From positions 43,338,001 through 43,402,000 of the forward strand of contig CM060733.1 in NCBI GenBank assembly GCA_030704615.1: a DNA stretch of 64,000 nucleotides, read 5' to 3'. The position numbers were made by a program, and so were the translations under genes. The stretch's first letter is position 1. Every line of letters begins with the position of its first letter. The DNA comes from Takakia lepidozioides (Eukaryota; Streptophyta; Takakiopsida; Takakiales; Takakiaceae). Shown one piece after another: positions 33,621 to 48,564 of this stretch. Below the pieces are notes generated by a model. The model had not been told where the DNA came from. It saw nothing but the letters and a program-made list of their open reading frames with translations, and did no database searches.

Positions 33621-35734
33621 TTTTTTTGTGTGTTTTTTTGGGACCATACCAATGTTGGTCTGATATCTTGAATTGGAAATACCATAAGGGTCCTGGAATG
33701 CAATGCTAAATTTTCTAATAATGCAGCCCCTGATTTTTTCAAGTATGAATCTGGTATGCATAGAGTGGTTTAAAAAAAAAAAACAATCCAGATATGAGCA
33801 ATGGTATCTGAATGTCAATAACCTAGAAATATGAACTCGAAAATGGTATTAAAAATTAAAAATGGTACTAGTATCCAAATTCAAATTCAATATTGAAATG
33901 GCCATTTGAACTGTTCAGATGGCCATTTCAATATTCAAGAAAATCACAAGGGAAACCTGCTCATCTCATAGGATACCAACCCCTATACAATTATACATTG
34001 AATCAGAATTGCATCCATAGTGTCTCGCAAACGAAGATCAAAGTGTCATTGTTATAATAAAAACAACTAGTATATGCCCCTAGCCCTAAATCTCTACTCT
34101 ACATTACAATCTATATGTGCATATTAACATGATACGGTCCGAACAGACCTGCAGCGACGAGTCGAGCTCTGGTAGGGGGCGGGGAAAGGAGAACCCTAAC
34201 CGCCGCCTGTTAGGGTTTGGAGGGCTGCCAGGGAACTCGAGAACCTTCTGACAGGGTACTACAAATGTTTACGGGAACAGAGAACAGTATGTTAGGTTAG
34301 GAGAGACCCGGGTTGACGCCCGCCGAAATCCAGATACCAGACCAACACTGGAGGTCCCCAAATGTTTTTTGATCCAATCAGTCGACGCCATCGCATCTTT
34401 AGGTCCCCGCCCAAGACTTCAAATGCACCTAGGTTATAGCCTGCAGGCCTAGGATATTTGGAGCCATAGCCCAGAAGGGCGCGGGGTTTGGGAGCTCCTC
34501 TGGCTCCGCTTTCATGGCCCACTCCACCCTCAACCCTATCAAACCCCCGCCCTAGGTTTGACCCACACCCTCTTGGGAGTTTTCTCGAGCCGCGAGCTCT
34601 GCCGCCATCAAGGCTGCACTCCCTCGTGGCCCAAGCCTAGTGCTTCACATCAACCACCCCCAGGTTTGCCATCAGTCTACGTAGGATATTCTCTAAAGTG
34701 TGCCCCCACAGCATGGGCCGTTCCTTGGGGGCACAAAAAACACCTCCCAAAAAATACCTTTGTTCCTGCACTGCAGCCCTCATGGAAGGCCATTGATGTA
34801 AGGAGGGCCAATTAGAAGGGCACATTTTCAGGAGGGGCAACTACTAAGGGTCTCAAGGGAACCACCCCCTCGTGTTTTCGAGGGGCAATTCCTTTGTGGG
34901 GATGGTTCCATTGGGGGGAAATTGGGGGTGCCCATGGAACTAGGCCCCAAGAATCCTCCACAGTTGAAGCATGTATGACAAAGTATTCATTAAAGGAATG
35001 GGTGAAATGTATTTTTCTCTGGAAGTATATGCACCAACATGGACACCTACATCAATGTCCAGAGGACCCAGCAGATATTTATTCTCAATATGTCTCCACT
35101 AAAAGGCAAAAAGAAGGCAACTATCTATAAAACTCAAAGTCACTATCTGACTTCTTTACGTTGGATCGATACCCCTTCTCAAAATCTTTAGGTAGAATTA
35201 CATAACGGTTCTTGCGTACTGCGTGCATACCCGCTTCTTGACAAATTGCTGCTATCTGCGGATATCAATAGAGCCCCTTATCAGCATACCAACAACAATC
35301 CAAACTCCCCCCCTCTCTCACCATCCTATTGTCAATACCGGGTGACTGGCAGCGCAGCCACAGCTACCACATTTCACAGTGTGCTAAGGTGGCTGGTACA
35401 CAAGGTTATGATGGTTTCAAGTCTGATTTCAATATTCGCCTTAGAACTGGAATTGGATTCCCCTCAGATGTGCAGCAGCACTATTGCAACTCCATGCTCA
35501 CTTCTAAACGCTGGTGCATATAAAAACCACCATTAGCTCCAAGAGGGTGTGAAGTATCCTATTAGGACTTTAGCCTTCAGGGTAGATAAAGCCAACATTC
35601 CGTATAAACCTAAGAGCACGCTCCTTCCTTTCCTCAATGACACATCCACCCATATGCCCTCCAATCGACTGTGCCTAGACCTACACGCTCTGTAAATGCT
35701 GGGACCATTAAAAAATCTTCTTTCTTGATTCTGT
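33621..35734. other. No recognised gene
   Basis: Contains a perfect-core hairpin at 33886-33939, then DNA with short open frames in both directions but no motif. From about 35560 the sequence may already be a decayed 5' part of the following reverse-transcriptase element. Confidence 0.35.
33886..33939. repeat. Hairpin with about 21-bp arms
   Basis: The left arm ttcaatattgaaatggccat pairs with the right arm atggccatttcaatattcaa around about 12 bases. The arms contain further self-complementary words (aatatt, ggcc). Confidence 0.8.
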
Positions 35735-37574
35735 AGGCATGGCTCAATTCTGTTGGCAAGACATTCTGCAGAGTTATAAGTACTCGTCTCGAGGTTGATC
35801 TGGAGTCTAGAGGTTGTTTCCACGAAGGCCAAGCTGGCTTTCGGCGAAACAGCGGCTGTGTGGATCATATCTTCACTCTAAGCCAGATTATTCAGGGAAG
35901 GAAAAAAGAAGGGAAACCCACTTATGTTTTTTTCCTGGATGTCAAAAAGGCTTATGACACAGTGTGTAGAGATGGCCTATGGTTCCGCCTCTGGTCTTGT
36001 GGGATCAAGGGAAAGATGTGGAGAGTTGTCCACAACTTGTATGCTCACACCAAAAGCTGTGTCACTGTTAACGGACAGAAGTCCAACTTCTTTGACTTAG
36101 ACCAAGGTGTAGCTCAAGGATGTACTCTCTCCCCTCTGCTCTTCAATGTTTTCATCAATCAACTCCTCGAGGATGTGGAAAGTGAGGGATTTGGGTTAAG
36201 GGTGGGTGATACCACCATACCAGCCCTTATGTTTGCGGATGACTTCGCAGGCATAGGGGAGACTCCAACCAATCTCCAGGAGTTGATTGATTGCGCGAAG
36301 AGATACTTTGATCTTTGGGGGCTAGAGGCTAATGTCAGCAAATGTGCAGTGGTAGCATTCAACGACAGAGGAGAGGGAGGAAGTGATCTTAAGTGGCAGT
36401 GGGGTAGCCAAGAGATCCCGGTCCTCCCTTCCTACACTTACCTGGGCGTTGAGTTTTCCTCCAATTGTAATTGGGATGCACATATCCGGAAAGTTGTTCA
36501 AACTGGCAAGGGCAAAGCTCTGGGCTCTCACTAAATTTTTCCACTGCAGAGGGGTCAACTCTGAGGTTAAGAAAACCATGCTTTGTCGCGTTATTAGACC
36601 TGCCTTAGAGTACGGATCTGCTATATGGGTGATAACTCCAACCAGGCTAAGTCTCTAGAATCCATTCAAGTGGGAGTGCTTAAGGAGTGTATGTCAGCAT
36701 GCTCCAAAACAGCCAATGTGGCTGTTCGGGTGAGTTTGGCATTCCATCCTTAAGCTCCCGACGAGATGAATTCAAGGTCAGATGGTGGGGTCAGCTGCAA
36801 CATATGCCCAACACCAGATATCCTAAGTTAATCGACTCTATATCTTGGAAACAGGACCGCCCTGTCAAACAGGCCAAGTCCTGGCAGAAGAGAGTAGAAG
36901 AGATTCTCAAGGACCTGGACCTGGATCCGCAAGTCTTGACCCTGCTGGATAAATCTGAATTAGAGGCTGTAGTGTCCAAAGCCATGTCTGTTGCCATGAG
37001 ATTGTCTGATGAAAATGAAGTTAGGCAGAAAACTTCCCTGAACTTGTTTCCAGTCAGTGACATGGGGGAGGACATCTTGGATGACCTCAAGGGTCTACCC
37101 ACTCTCGGCACTAGACTGAAATTTAAACTCGGGGCAGGAAGCCTACCTTTGAACAGCAAACAGAAGCAGAGAGGAAAGGGAGAGTGCAATTGCCCGTTGT
37201 GTGGGCAATCTGAAGACAGTATTCATTTTCTGATACACTGTCCGGGGTTCTCTCACCAAAGAGACGCTCTCTTCAACTCTATCAAGGGAATTGTGCCTGT
37301 ACCCCTGTTTACCAACTTTGAAAGTCTCGAGGCTGAGCCAAAAGCCCAGGCCCTCCTGAGGCCTAGTTTTTGGGCAAATCACACACAGCAGATTGATGCT
37401 TGTGTGAAGGGATTTCTAGAGGATATCTGGAAAACCCGGATTAATTCTTTACATGAAGGTAAGTCTTACTACCAACGTCAGCCCCTGACAGAGGTAGGTT
37501 CTGTTCCTTTTGTTCCCGCTCAAACTGGGCGCGGGGTCAATGGCCACAAGGCTACGGCAAACAACATCTTATGA
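35735..37574 (+). pseudogene. LINE-type reverse transcriptase with C-terminal zinc cluster
   Basis: The frame running through 35860-36534 carries the reverse transcriptase order. FFLDVKKAYDTV is motif A with its catalytic D, GVAQGCTLSPLLFNVFIN is motif B, and LMFADDFAGIG is motif C with the catalytic DD. SYTYLGVEFS follows. The thumb shifts frame (36383-36658). The C-terminal frame (36687-37574) has CNCPLCGQSEDSIHFLIHCPGF, a C-x2-C...H...C cluster usual after LINE reverse transcriptases. The 5' part (VGKTFCRVISTRLE...) runs back to a TAG near 35735, and no endonuclease is visible, so the copy is 5' truncated and frameshifted. It lies just downstream of the visible RPT3 exons and may separate them from the last exon. 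Confidence 0.75.
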
Positions 37575-37893
37575 GTACAATCTGTAGGCATGGCATCATG
37601 TAATGGTTACCCACAGTGGCAGTTCTTTCTCACCCTCACTCACTACTTAATGGTATATTCTTGTTTCAGACCTCAACCATACGTGAGGAATTTGTAAACT
37701 GTGAGAGTGTTCAATTCTGAAATTAAGTGACTGCACAACTGGACAGACTGCCGGTACTGGTGGTATCTATATCTATTGAACTTTGATGGTTCCCAAACTT
37801 GTCCAAGAGATTACCGATAAGAGGAATTAGCAAGATGCGTCAGCAAGGAGAAAAGCAACCTGAGAGAGAGAAAGCAAGAAAGAGAGAACCCAC

Positions 37894-41483
<3,590 letters not shown>

Positions 41484-41489
41484 GGCGGT

Positions 41490-43202
41490 CACAATGGAGC
41501 ACTCCACCTCTCTCGCAAGCGATGCTGCAAACACCCTATACACACAACCCCTGCCAAGCCACAAAACTTTAGAATACTAGACAGGTAGATAGCAACCAGA
41601 CCGGTTGCAGCCGGTCTGACATGAGCGCTACCTCCACACCATATGTATCTTTCTGTGGCTTGCTCACGCTCAGCGGTGGGCATGGCAGACTTGTCTTGCA
41701 CACCAATGTCTACTCCAGACGCATGTCCCTGTCCATTCGCTTGGGTCGTGCCAGAGCCTCATGCAGCGGGTTAAAGGTCCGGCCTGTGGAGCTAAAAGCG
41801 GCATCCCCTTGGCAATGCGCAGAGGACGGAGTCTCTTGCATGGGGTAGCAATGGCGCCTTCAGGGATGCCATTCAAGATAGGTCATAACACGAAACACTT
41901 CGCGGTTTCCTTTTCTGGGTTCGCTGTATTGTACGTATGCGCCGTCGGATCCGGGATTGTCTTTTGCGCAATTCAGCAGAAACGCATGTTCTCTAGGCAA
42001 AGAAGCAGGAAAGCGCACGGGATCGCAGACAAGGCCCTAATTGGTATATCTGGCGCGTAGGTCAGCGCTGGCAGGAGTTCCTGATAGATCCGTCAAAATG
42101 GTGGGACAGGAGCCTTGACAAGGTGAGATTTTCTTCATGTAGGATGAGGAGTCTAAGGGAGATTCACTGAACTCTGGTATGGTCGTATGGTGTGGACTGA
42201 ATCGTACTCGTTGTTGAGTGAAAATCTCACTTTGCTCTGCAAAAACTGCTTTTACTGCTCCCTGGTCGTTTTCAGACACCACTCCAAAATCTCCGGACTA
42301 CAGACATAAGCTGGTATAGCATCTGTGTAAGTTTGGAAATGTTCGTATGTTCCTGATTGTGTAGAGTCCAATGGAGCCCAAAGCGACTTGCATGAATGTT
42401 GTTGAAAGCTCACTAGCACTCCTCCCTTAAGGAACTTGTCAAAAATGTTGATGCTGTCGGATTTTCGGGTACAAAGGTTTACTGTGGAGCATGGAACAGG
42501 GCTGGCATGAGTCTTTTAAAGATCATTCACAATAGTGGGACGGCCGCAATCACAAGGTGTGGCTTTCTTCAAGTACGATGTGAAGAAGTTTGTCCATCCT
42601 GCAAATGTGGGCTCTTCCTCTTAGTATCATGATTTGATAATTTTCCTGGTTTTTACAAGGTACTTGGGAGGGTCAGCATGGTCTTAGGAGGCTGTTTATA
42701 AATCTCTGGCCGCTCAGCTGCACCATGGTGGTTGTCTCAGAACTATCCGGGGTCACCTGACTACCGACACAAGCAGCAAACACAAGAGGTTCTTTTGGGT
42801 TCATAGTTGGTTGAATCCTCCATGGGTGAAAGAAAAGACAGCTGCTCTCATGACACAAGGTCAAGGACAAAGTGGTAAGGGCACCTTCTTCTTCAACACA
42901 TTTTTGCCCTGTTATCAGAGTCATCCCTAATTTTTCATGTTGATTTCTGCAAGTTAGCTCGATGGGAGGATCTATGCTGGTTTGAAGTGATCTTGACATG
43001 TTACTGCCAATGTGGCAACAGGACTGTATCCAAAAACAGATGACTGAGACAAGGGGAAGCTTTGGAATGAATATTTTCCCGACCCCAGTCAATGTTGGGA
43101 CAATCGAGGCAAAAAGGTGAATGCCTTTTAGATTACAAAGAGAGACAAGCATCCCAAAGCTTTCTTGGAAATTCTCATCCCCTCTCTCCCAAGAGCACAT
43201 TT
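41490..43202. other. 5' flank of RPT3 and spacer to the PPR locus
   Basis: No gene recognised. The first few hundred bases should hold the RPT3 promoter and leader. An upstream in-frame ATG at 41564 exists, but the conserved MASDM start at 41483 is preferred. The frames at 41670-41876 and 42673-43200 have no recognised domain. No PPR motif or targeting peptide is seen upstream of 43203. Confidence 0.4.
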
Positions 43203-45226
43203 TTATATGCCCAGCATGGGTGCGGGATGGAGGCCTTGGAGACCTATGAGCTAATGATGAGGGAAGGGGTGAAGCCCAACCGGGTCACCTTCATTTGCAT
43301 TTGTAATGCATGTGCGAGCCTGGCAGCTCTTGAAAAGGGCAAAGAGGTCCATGGTCACATTATCAAAGCTGGAATTGTACCAGATATCATTCTGACATGT
43401 ATGCCAAATGTGAGAGCATTGAAGATGCAAAGGGAGTGTTTGACAATATGGGTGAACGAAAGGTGGTGTCATGGAACGCGATGATCACAGGATATGCACA
43501 ACAGGGGCGTGGGATGGAGGCTTTGGAGACCTATGAGCAAATGATGTGGGAAGGAGTGAAGCCCAACCACATCACGTTTGTTTCCGTTTGCAATGTGTGT
43601 GCGAGCGTGGCAGCCCTTGAAAAGGGCAAAGAGGTCCATGGGGACATTATCAAAGCTGGAATTGTACCAGATGTCATTCTGAACACTGCCCTGGTGGACA
43701 TGTATGCCAAATGTGGGAGCATCAAGGATTCAAAGGGAGCGTTCAACCATATGGCCAATCGAGATGTAGTGTCGTGGAACACAATGATTGCAAGATATGT
43801 GCAGCATGGGTGTGGGATGGAGGCTTGGGAGACCTATGAGCAAATGATGTGGGAAGGGGTGAAGCCCGACCGGGCCACGTTCATTTGCATTTGCAATGCA
43901 TGTGCGAGCCTGGGAGCCCTAGAAAAGGGCAAAGAGGTCCATGGTGACATTGTCAAATCTGGAATTGTACCAGATGTTGTTCTGAACACTGCTTTGATGG
44001 ACATGTATGCCAAATGTGGGAGCAATAATGATGCAAAGGGAGTGTTCAACCATATGTCTGAACGAAATGTGGTGTCGTGGAACACAATGATCACAGGATA
44101 TGCCCAGCATGGCTGCGGGATCGAGGCTCTGGAGACCTATGAGCAAATGATGCGGGAAGGGGTGAAGCCAGACTGAGTCACGTTTGTTTGCGTTTGGAAT
44201 GCGTGTGCGAGCCTGGCTGCCCTGGGAAAGGGCAAAGTGGTCCATGGTCACATCATCAAACCTGGAATTGTACCAGATGTCATTCTGAACACTGCCCTGG
44301 TGGACATGTATGCCAAATGTGGGAGCATTGAAAATGCAAAGGGAGTGTTTGACAATATGGCAGAGAGAAATGTGGTGTCGTGGAATGCCATGATCACAGG
44401 ATATGCCCAGCAGGGGCGTGGGATGGAGGCTTTACAGACCTATGAGGAAATGATGCGGGAAGGGGTGAAGCCCAACCACATCACGTTTGTTTGCATTTGC
44501 AATGCATGTGCGAGCTTGGCAGCCCTGGAAAAGGGCAAAGAGGTCCATGGTGACATTGTCAAAGCTGGAATTGTGCCAGATGTCATTCTGAACACTGCCC
44601 TGGTGCACATGTATGCCAAATGTGGGGGCATTGAAGATGCAAAGGGAGTGTTCGATAATATGGCTGAACGAGATGTGGTGTCGTGGAACGCGATGATCGC
44701 AGGATATGGACAGCAGGGGCGCAGGTTGGAGGCATTGGAGACCTATGAGCAAATGATGCGGGAAGGGGTGAAGCCCGACCGCGTCACGTTCGTTTGCGTT
44801 TGCAATGCATGTGTGAGCATGGCAGCCCTGGAAGAGGCCAAAAAGGTCCATGGTGACATTGGCAAAGCTGGAATTGTATCAGATGTCATTCTGAACACTG
44901 CCCTGGTGGACATGTATGCCAAATGCGGGAGCATTGAAGATGCAAAGGGAGTGTTTGACAATATGGCAGAGAGAAATGTGGTGTCGTGGAATGCCATGAT
45001 CACAGGATATGCCCAGCAGGGGCGTGGGATGGAGGCTTTACAGACCTATGAGGAAATGATGCGGGAAGGGGTGAAGCCCAACCACATCACGTTTGTTTCC
45101 GCTTGCAATGCATGTGCAAGCATGGCAGCTCTTGAAAAGGGGCCAAGAGGTCCACAGTGAGATCATCAAAGCTGGAATTGTACCAGATGTAATTCTGAAC
45201 ACTGCCCTGGTGGATATGTATGCCAA
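43203..45226 (+). pseudogene. PPR array, 5' part with lesions
   Basis: PPR homology begins abruptly near 43203 (YAQHGCGMEALETYE) without a start or targeting peptide. Near 43388 one unit lacks 16 bp present in the other copies (aacactgccctggtgg), which shifts the frame. At about 44174 a unit has TGA where its sisters have CGA (KPD*VTF against KPDRVTF). Near 45139 an extra G, and near 45225 a missing base, shift the frame for about 90 bp and then restore it. These lesions indicate that the long reading frame is no longer translated through, unless an internal start is used. Confidence 0.85.
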
Positions 45227-46230
45227 ATGTGGAATATTGAAGATGCAAAGGGAGTGTTCAACAATATGGCTGAACGAGATGTGGTGTCGTGGAGCGCGAT
45301 GATCGCAGGATATGCACAGCAGGGGCATGGGATGGAGGCTTTGGAGACCTATGAGCAAATGATGTGGGAAGGAGTGACCCCCAACCACATCACGTTTGTT
45401 TCCGTTTTCAATGCGTGTGCAAGCGTGGCAGCCCTTGAAAAGGGCAAAGAGGTCCATGGTGACATTGTCAAAGCCGGAATTGTACCAGATGTCATTCTGA
45501 ATACTGCCCTGGTGGACATGTATGCCAAATGTGGAAGCATTGAAGATGCAAAGGGAGTATTCGACAACATGTTGGAACGAGATGTGGTGTCCTGGAACAC
45601 AATGATCACAGGATATGCACAGCAGTGGCGCGGAATGGAGGCTTTGGAGACCTATGAGCAATTGATCCGGGCAGGGGTGAAGCCCAACCCCATCACATTT
45701 GTTTGCATTTGCAATGTGTGTGCGAGCTTGGAAGCCCTGGAAAAGGGAAAGGAGGTCCATGGTAATATTGTCGAAGCTGGAATTGTCCCAGATGTCATTC
45801 TGAACAATACCCTCATGGACATGTATGCCAAATGTGGGTGCATCGAGGATGCAAAGGGAGTGTTTGACAATATGGCTGAACGAGATGTGGTGTCGTGGAA
45901 CACGATGATTGCAGGATATGCACAGCAGGGGCGCGGGATGGAGGCTTTGGAGACCTATGAGCAGATGATGTGGGAAGGGGTGAAGTGCAACCACATCACG
46001 TTTGTTTGTGTTTGCAATGCGTGTGTGAGCGTGGCAGCCCTGGAAAAAGGCAAAGAGGTCCACTGTGACATAATCAAAGCTGGAATTGTACCAGATGTCA
46101 TTCTGAACACTGCCCTGGTGGACATGTATGCAAAATGTTGGAGCATTGAAGATGCAAAGGGAGTGTTTGACGTTATGTCCAAACGAGATGCGGTGTTGTG
46201 GAACGGTATGATCGCAGGATATGAGCAACA
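43203..46230 (+). repeat. Ten tandem 303-bp PPR units
   Basis: The marker MYAKC starts at 43397, 43700, 44003, 44306, 44609, 44912, 45216, 45518, 45821 and 46124, a spacing of 303 bp except for two compensating one-base changes. Each unit encodes 101 residues, a P, an L and an S motif (DVVSWNAMI..., VTFVC.CNACAS..., ILNTALVDMYAKCG...). The copies are so alike that recent unequal exchange or conversion is likely. Confidence 0.95.
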
Positions 46231-47113
46231 TGGTTGTCATAGGCAGGCCCTGCAATTATTTGAAGGAATGCAAATGGAAGGTCTGAAGCCAGACAGTATC
46301 ACCTTTATATGTGTTCTCTGTGCATGCAGCCACGTTGGCCTACTGGATGAAGGAAGACGCTACTTCGATTCCCTGAGTCAAGATCATGGTGTCACTCCAA
46401 CAGTAAAGGACTTTGGCTGCATGGTGGACCTTCTTGGATGTGCGGGGCGATTGGATGAGGCAGAGGACCTCATCAAGAAAATGCCAATCAAACCAGATGC
46501 TGTGGTGTGGAAGACCTTGCTTGGTGGCTGCAGAATCCATGGCAATGTGGAGATGGCTGAACGTGTGGCAACATCTATTCTCAAGTGGGATGAACAGGAT
46601 TCTGCGACTTATGTGTTGCTATCAAACGTATATGCCGCAGCTGGCAGGTGGGATGATAGTGCAAAGGTGAGGAAAATGATGAAGGTCAGAGGGGCTAGAA
46701 GGGAGCCAGGTCGCTGCTGCATTGAGGTTGACAACAGGGTGCACACCTTTGTTGTAGATGATGAATTGCATCCCAAAATTAAGGAAATCCATGCTAAGCT
46801 GAGAGGATTGTCTGAGCAGATGAAGGAGGCAGGGTATGTGCCGGACACACGCTTTGTATTGCATGATGTGGTGGAGGAGCAAAAGGAATTTTCTCTTTGC
46901 CACCACAGTGAGAAGCTGGCCATTGGCTTTGGGCTGATCAGCACGGCCCCTAGGACGCCTCTCCGTCTCATCTATAATCTGCGGGTGTGTGGTGACTGCC
47001 ACACCTCCTTCAGGTGCATCTCAAAGATTGTTGGGCGAGTAATTGTCGTACGGGACGCAAGCCGCTTTCACCACTTTGAAGATGGAGTTTGTTCTTGTGA
47101 GGATTACTGGTGA
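45227..47113 (+). CDS. DYW-type PPR protein, 3' open frame of 628 codons
   Basis: The open part of the locus holds the last four PLS units, then a final S/L region, the E motifs and a complete DYW deaminase domain ending CSCEDYW. The zinc and catalytic signature is intact: H560-S-E562 (HSEKLAIGF) and C588-x2-C591 (CGDCHTS). DYW PPR proteins bind organelle transcripts and convert C to U. The CSCEDYW end is the canonical C-to-U type, not the variant linked to U-to-C editing. There is no N-terminal organelle signal in this frame, and the upstream part is broken. It may be a relic, or an internal start might make a shortened protein. No intron is needed. Confidence 0.75.
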   Translation: MWNIEDAKGVFNNMAERDVVSWSAMIAGYAQQGHGMEALETYEQMMWEGVTPNHITFVSVFNACASVAALEKGKEVHGDIVKAGIVPDVILNTALVDMYAKCGSIEDAKGVFDNMLERDVVSWNTMITGYAQQWRGMEALETYEQLIRAGVKPNPITFVCICNVCASLEALEKGKEVHGNIVEAGIVPDVILNNTLMDMYAKCGCIEDAKGVFDNMAERDVVSWNTMIAGYAQQGRGMEALETYEQMMWEGVKCNHITFVCVCNACVSVAALEKGKEVHCDIIKAGIVPDVILNTALVDMYAKCWSIEDAKGVFDVMSKRDAVLWNGMIAGYEQHGCHRQALQLFEGMQMEGLKPDSITFICVLCACSHVGLLDEGRRYFDSLSQDHGVTPTVKDFGCMVDLLGCAGRLDEAEDLIKKMPIKPDAVVWKTLLGGCRIHGNVEMAERVATSILKWDEQDSATYVLLSNVYAAAGRWDDSAKVRKMMKVRGARREPGRCCIEVDNRVHTFVVDDELHPKIKEIHAKLRGLSEQMKEAGYVPDTRFVLHDVVEEQKEFSLCHHSEKLAIGFGLISTAPRTPLRLIYNLRVCGDCHTSFRCISKIVGRVIVVRDASRFHHFEDGVCSCEDYW

Positions 47114-47239
47114 AACGATGTTTTTCTACCAAGGTGTGAGTGTCTTGCTTCATTCATTGATCTGTGTAACTACTCAGTTTATCGACCATGTCCTGAGAAC
47201 ATTGACCATGACATAGAGTTGACGGCATTTCCCGTGGCA

Positions 47240-47683
47240 CATCCACAGGAAATGAAAAGGGCATAGAGGTCCATGTTGACATCATCAAAGCTGGAATTGT
47301 ACGAGATGTCATTCTGACCTGGTGGACATGTGCCAAATATGGGAGCATCAAAAGATGCAAAGGGAGTGTTGGACCACATGGAGGAAAGAAATGTGGTGTT
47401 GTGGAATGTGATGAGGTGGATGATATCACTTTTCCATGTGTTCCTCTGCATGTAGCCATACTGGCCTAGTGGATGAAGGCAATTACTGGTATGACTCCCT
47501 GATTCAAGTTCATGGCATCACTCCAGCAATGGAGCACTTTGGCTGCATAGTGGACCTTCTTGGGTGTGTGGGGCGATTGGATGACGGAGAGGACTTCATT
47601 AACAAAAGGCCAATGAACCGAAATGTTGTGGATTGGAAGAATCCAGTGCAAACTTATGTGTTGCTATCAAACATCTATGCTTA
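47240..47683 (+). pseudogene. Degenerate PPR E-domain fragment
   Basis: Directly after the DYW stop come scrambled PPR pieces. These are KDAKGVLDHMEERNVVLWN, then CSHTGLVDEGNYWYDSLIQVHG, MEHFGCIVDLLGCVGRLDDGEDFI and TYVLLSNIYA, matching the E-domain of the gene just upstream with deletions and stops. It is a decayed partial duplicate. Confidence 0.85.
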
Positions 47684-48564
47684 ATCTGGGTGGATATTGC
47701 AAGGTCGAAAGAAGCGAGAAGGGATGGCGGAGCTCTGCCCTCCCGCACCCCTTTTGCTAAAAGCGCTGCTAGCCCCTAACTTTTACGTCCCCACTATTTC
47801 TGTGCCATTTCCTTCGTATGTATGAGTCTCATTAGGAAACCTGGCAAACTAGCTAGTGCTAGCACGTAGGAAAGGTAGCCGTGACAGCTCTCGAACATGC
47901 TGTGCTTGGTGACTCCTGCAAGCGAAGAGTGTTCTGTCGATCGCAGTTGCACTGCCCTGTGAAGGGCTTTCTTGTGATGTATTCTTTAAGAGCTCTCATG
48001 TTAATGTACTGTGTCAACTCCGTCTAGGTTCCTTCCTTTTGTTGTCATATAAGCCCATCTGCCTGCTGAGTGTAAGCTTAGTACTGTGAATGCTTGCTTA
48101 CAACACCCTGATTAACCCTCTCTCTTAGTCTTGATTAGCACTTATTGTGCTGTGTAGGGGTATCCTTATAATTCAACACTTTCAAATGCTTCTGTCCAGC
48201 ATGGTGTCTCTCTTGTATCCTAGTGCTAGATTCCTCTCTTGGCAAGGAATTGTGCTGCACGCAGGTGAGGCTGCGACACAGGGTGCCAACTTACTGAGCA
48301 TGCTAGCATCTATGACATGGTTGTCGGATATTCCGTGAGCCAGACCTCGTCAGTAGGAGAGGTGCAATATTTTGGTGCAATTCTTTTCATGTTTTTTGGG
48401 ACGGGAACGGAGCCCAGACTGTATGGAACCACCCCAGCAAAATGAAACCAAGCGAATGCATCTTAGTGATGGACTTAAATTAAGTTGAGGCTTAATTTTG
48501 GATTCTTGTGCTTGCAATGCTAGGTCTGGGGTTTAATCAAAGATAATATTCTAGGGTGCCCTTT
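47684..48564. other. No gene recognised
   Basis: Spacer between the PPR relic and a LINE fragment. It has short open frames only. The last part may be LINE-derived leader sequence. Confidence 0.35.

Noticed and set aside
42673-43200. 175-codon minus-strand frame as a gene
   Set aside because: No recognised motif, and it overlaps the spacer just upstream of the PPR array without support.
45038-46255. Long antisense open frame of 405 codons across the PPR array
   Set aside because: It is the mirror of the 303-bp repeat on the other strand. Its own sequence repeats with the same period and has no domain, while the plus strand has clear PPR motifs.
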